Source: CALLMM01 sp964429855
GTDB lineage: Bacteria > Armatimonadota > Chthonomonadetes > Chthonomonadales > CAJBBX01
DNA length: 64,000 nucleotides
Direction of reading: 5' to 3'
Assembly (NCBI GenBank): GCA_964429855.1
Contig: CAYSDM010000008.1
Coordinates: 1 to 64,000 of the forward strand
Below are positions 61,666 through 64,000 of this stretch, piece after piece. Each line of letters begins with the position of its first letter. Position 1 is the stretch's first letter. The position numbers and the translations under genes are program-made. A model generated the notes under the pieces. The model did no database searches, was not told the origin of the DNA, and saw only the letters and a program-made list of their open reading frames with translations.

Positions 61666-62124
61666 CTAGGCGCTGCGCTCGCGATTGGCAAACTCCTCCA
61701 TCCGCCGCAGCGTATTGACGGCGGCGCGGCGACGCTCCATCGCCTGCCCGACCTTCAACATGAGCAGTTCATAGACATCCACGCCGGGAATATTCTTCTC
61801 AATGTAGTCAAACGCGCCGCGGCGCATGGACTCCACCGCATTCGCCACGTTGCCGTAGGCGGTCAGCACCAGCACCTCGGTGAAAACATCCTGCCCGATG
61901 GCGCTGCGCAGCACCTCCAGACCGCTGTCCGTCTCCTCCATAGACATATCGGTCACCACCACATCGAAGGGAGGAGTCTGCTCCTGGATCGCCTCGTTCG
62001 CCTCTTTCGCGCTGGCAGCCACGCTTACCGTAAACCCATCCCGCTCCAGGCGCCGCTTGATGGCGGCGCGCACCTCATCCTCATCATCTACGACCAGCAC
62101 ACGCGGCATCTGTCTCATCCTCAC
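61666..62124 (-). CDS. response regulator, receiver domain only
   Basis: 152 residues. REC domain with acidic pair in V-V-D-D-E, phospho-acceptor Asp59 in V-V-V-T-D-M, Thr in V-L-T-A-Y-G and Lys in D-Y-I-E-K. A short helical tail replaces an output domain, so it acts by protein contact. It starts with a GTG overlapping the kinase stop (GTGA) and is the kinase's partner. Confidence 0.92.
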   Translation of the reverse strand: MRMRQMPRVLVVDDEDEVRAAIKRRLERDGFTVSVAASAKEANEAIQEQTPPFDVVVTDMSMEETDSGLEVLRSAIGQDVFTEVLVLTAYGNVANAVESMRRGAFDYIEKNIPGVDVYELLMLKVGQAMERRRAAVNTLRRMEEFANRERSA

Positions 62125-63890
62125 TTATCTATCGGTAAATGGATCAGGAAGCGCGCGCCTTCGCCCGGCGTCCCCAATTCCTGAATAAATCCCTGATGCG
62201 CCTCCACAACCCCTTTGACGATGCTCAAGCCCAGCCCCATCCCTTTGACACGCGAGGTAAAGAAGGGCTGCCATATCCGCTCTTTGATCTCTGGCGGAAC
62301 TCCCGGTCCCGTATCCGCGAACTCTATCTCCAGATAGTCGCGGGCGTGTGCCAGTCGCAAGCCTGTTCGCTCCTCCGGGGTCAGCATGCGCGTGGATATC
62401 CTCAGTTCTCCGCCGTCCGGCATAAAGCTGAGCGAATTTTCGATCATTTCGGAGAAGGCGAGACGCAGCTTCCGGGCATCGCAGCGCGTGGGCGGAATCG
62501 TCTCAGACAGATTCATCTTCAGGGTCACCGGGCTGCGTTTGGGAAACGTCTCGGCGACGGTCTCCGAGATCACCGTGTTGACGTTCGCCGAAGCCAGCGT
62601 TAACTGCGTCGCCACCACAAAGTCGCGAAACTCCCGTAGAAGCTCCTCCAGTCGCTGTACGCCGCGCGCCATGCTGTCCGTGATGGCGGCCACCTGCTTT
62701 TTCACCTCTCCGGCGGGCATGAGATCCAGCAGGTAGCGCATCTCATTCAGATCGCCTTTGAGCGCGAAGGTGCGGTTGCCGATCATGTGCGCCGACTTGG
62801 CGGACAGTTCCCCCCAGGCTGCCATCCGCTCGGAGTGCAGCAGTTTCTGAAAGTTGCAGGCATTTTCGATGGCGGCTCCCAGTTGGCTGGCGATTGTCAT
62901 CAGCATACGCTCATCTACGGCCGTAAAGTGGTTGTCGAACCAGGGAGAGGTGGACTTGCGCCGCAGCACGCGCAGAACTCCCAGCGCCTTATCGCGGCTG
63001 ATGATCGGCGCCGCCATAAAAGCGCCGATCTCTTCCGGGGGCATCTCCGAGAAGCGCCCTGTCCAGCGCGGATCGTCCTGCGGATTGTGCAGGCGAATCG
63101 GCTCGCTGTACTGCGCCACCCAGCCGGTCAGCCCTTCTCCCATGTGATAGGAGATCTGCCCGATATGATCGCACAGCGGTCCGCGAGAGGCGCGCAGTAC
63201 CAGATGCTGTGTCTGCTCATCCAGCAGAAAGACCGAACAGTCCTCGAAACGCAGCGCGTCGGCGGTCTCATCCACCACCTTCTTCATCAGCGAGGCGATA
63301 TCGAGCGTGGCGGTCAGGCTCATCCCGGTCTCCACCAGCGCGCGCTCCCGCATTCGGAAGCCCTCCAGCCCCAGAGACACCGCCGCCACCTGCGCCAGCG
63401 CGGTCAGCCGGGCGCACTCATCGTCATCGAAGGCATTGGGTTCCGGGCTTTCGACACTGATGACGCCGCGCGTCTGTCCGGAGGTTCCCAGAATCGGCGC
63501 CGCCACTTCGCTGCAGGTGTCTTCAAAGAACCGGAGGAAATAGGGATCGCGAGATACATCGCCCGATACATAGAGCCGCCCGGTCAGCACCACATGCCCG
63601 GTAATGCCGCGATTGGTCTCCTGTCCCAGATGCAGCCGTCGCTGTTTTGTCTCCGGCGTCCAGCCTTCGCCAACCGTACAGGTGACGATCATCTCGCCCG
63701 TTTCATAGTGAACCAGCGCCAGAAACCCGCGCTTCCCAGATAAGGAACGCACCGCCGCCTCCAGCGTGCGCTGGAGAATGTCGGGGTCGCCTCCATCGCG
63801 AATCGCCTCCGAAAATAGCGTGTTGATCTCGTGCAGAAACGCCTGCGCGCGTTCCCGGTCGCTTCCGATTTTCACATCCGCCCCGCTCAT
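62121..63890 (-). CDS. GAF-GAF sensor histidine kinase
   Basis: 589 residues, no membrane helix: two GAF domains (about 30-165 and 185-345), a helical dimerisation part and an HATPase domain with N-box I-E-N-S-L-S-F, G1 D-T-G-P-G-V-P and G2 G-M-G-L-G-L-S-I-V-K-G. The phospho-acceptor region reads S-A-H-M-I-G-N-R-T-F-A-L-K, not the usual H-E-x-R-x-P, so it belongs to an uncommon kinase class. A cytosolic sensor of small ligands or redox state (inference). About 110 bp upstream to the window end hold no gene. Confidence 0.9.
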   Translation of the reverse strand: MSGADVKIGSDRERAQAFLHEINTLFSEAIRDGGDPDILQRTLEAAVRSLSGKRGFLALVHYETGEMIVTCTVGEGWTPETKQRRLHLGQETNRGITGHVVLTGRLYVSGDVSRDPYFLRFFEDTCSEVAAPILGTSGQTRGVISVESPEPNAFDDDECARLTALAQVAAVSLGLEGFRMRERALVETGMSLTATLDIASLMKKVVDETADALRFEDCSVFLLDEQTQHLVLRASRGPLCDHIGQISYHMGEGLTGWVAQYSEPIRLHNPQDDPRWTGRFSEMPPEEIGAFMAAPIISRDKALGVLRVLRRKSTSPWFDNHFTAVDERMLMTIASQLGAAIENACNFQKLLHSERMAAWGELSAKSAHMIGNRTFALKGDLNEMRYLLDLMPAGEVKKQVAAITDSMARGVQRLEELLREFRDFVVATQLTLASANVNTVISETVAETFPKRSPVTLKMNLSETIPPTRCDARKLRLAFSEMIENSLSFMPDGGELRISTRMLTPEERTGLRLAHARDYLEIEFADTGPGVPPEIKERIWQPFFTSRVKGMGLGLSIVKGVVEAHQGFIQELGTPGEGARFLIHLPIDK

Positions 63891-64000
63891 AGTTTCCCAT
63901 TATAACCGGTTTTCGCCACAAATCACAACCGAAAACGCAACGGGAGATATTCCCGCGTCATCCTGCATATCTCCTCTACCGGCGAGGATAGGGTATCCTG

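Overview
The window looks like chromosomal DNA of a free-living, GC-rich bacterium of the phylum Armatimonadota or a close relative. The best evidence is three prepilin-type proteins whose N-terminal helix runs straight into the FPVFAQAREKAR-like block typical of that phylum, and which end in the H-X9-DG pattern. A PEP-CTERM protein, tandem tricorn-like S41 proteases, a GH172/DUF2961 enzyme and DUF1844 fit this. The placement is inference. Most genes use a strong AGGAGG-type ribosome binding site and TAA, TAG or TGA stops. A run of ten N at 48776-48785 inside trpE marks an assembly gap.

Layout. 1-5.2 kb: an AIM24 protein, a secreted alpha/beta hydrolase, two prepilin paralogues and a tRNA-Leu/tRNA-Glu pair. 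5.2-10.8 kb: a LysM-SH3-NlpC/P60 hydrolase diverging from cdaA-cdaR (c-di-AMP synthesis) with two membrane genes. 10.9-15.8 kb: GH172, a ZIP transporter, glycerate 2-kinase, an aldo/keto reductase. 16-22.7 kb: two tandem tricorn-like proteases. 22.7-36.6 kb: mixed metabolism (PhyH-like dioxygenase, nuclease, sulfatase-like hydrolase, GNAT, a small membrane protein with an in-frame UGA, amidohydrolase, DUF488, LON-domain protein, PD-(D/E)XK nuclease, Spy-like protein, DUF1844, RdgB, PHP protein, BirA-NadC, URO-D family). 36.8-43.8 kb: pyruvate carboxylase, an HNH nuclease, a third prepilin, phosphomannose isomerase. 43.8-46.4 kb: a secreted unknown and an AT-richer TcmP/DUF5131 pair. 46.4-53.2 kb: DCC protein, TPR-AAA ATPase, an unusual tRNA, trpE, small enzymes and a CADD-type pABA synthase. 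53.3-64 kb: PEP-CTERM protein, split carB, DinB, sulfurtransferase, dGTPase, NAD kinase, AraC regulator and a two-component pair.

The most interesting signals are: (1) a 66-codon DUF6132-like gene at 26677-26877 in which in-frame UGA codon 38 sits where, as I recall the family, a conserved Cys lies, followed by a nested hairpin at a distance suitable for a bacterial SECIS: a candidate selenoprotein; (2) 11-bp-phased TTAAC(A/G) repeats, like Pho boxes, upstream of two adjacent prepilin genes; (3) two TGTGA-N6-TCAC(A/G) palindromes, like CRP/FNR sites, between the NlpC/P60 gene and cdaA; (4) a class-I-shaped tRNA with a UAA (Leu) anticodon, behind a near-consensus promoter and just upstream of trpE; (5) a three-Cys-motif partner gene coupled to a DUF5131 gene lacking its cysteine half; (6) CADD with its ligand and self-sacrificed residues in register with the chlamydial enzyme; (7) a separately encoded C-terminal half of CarB.
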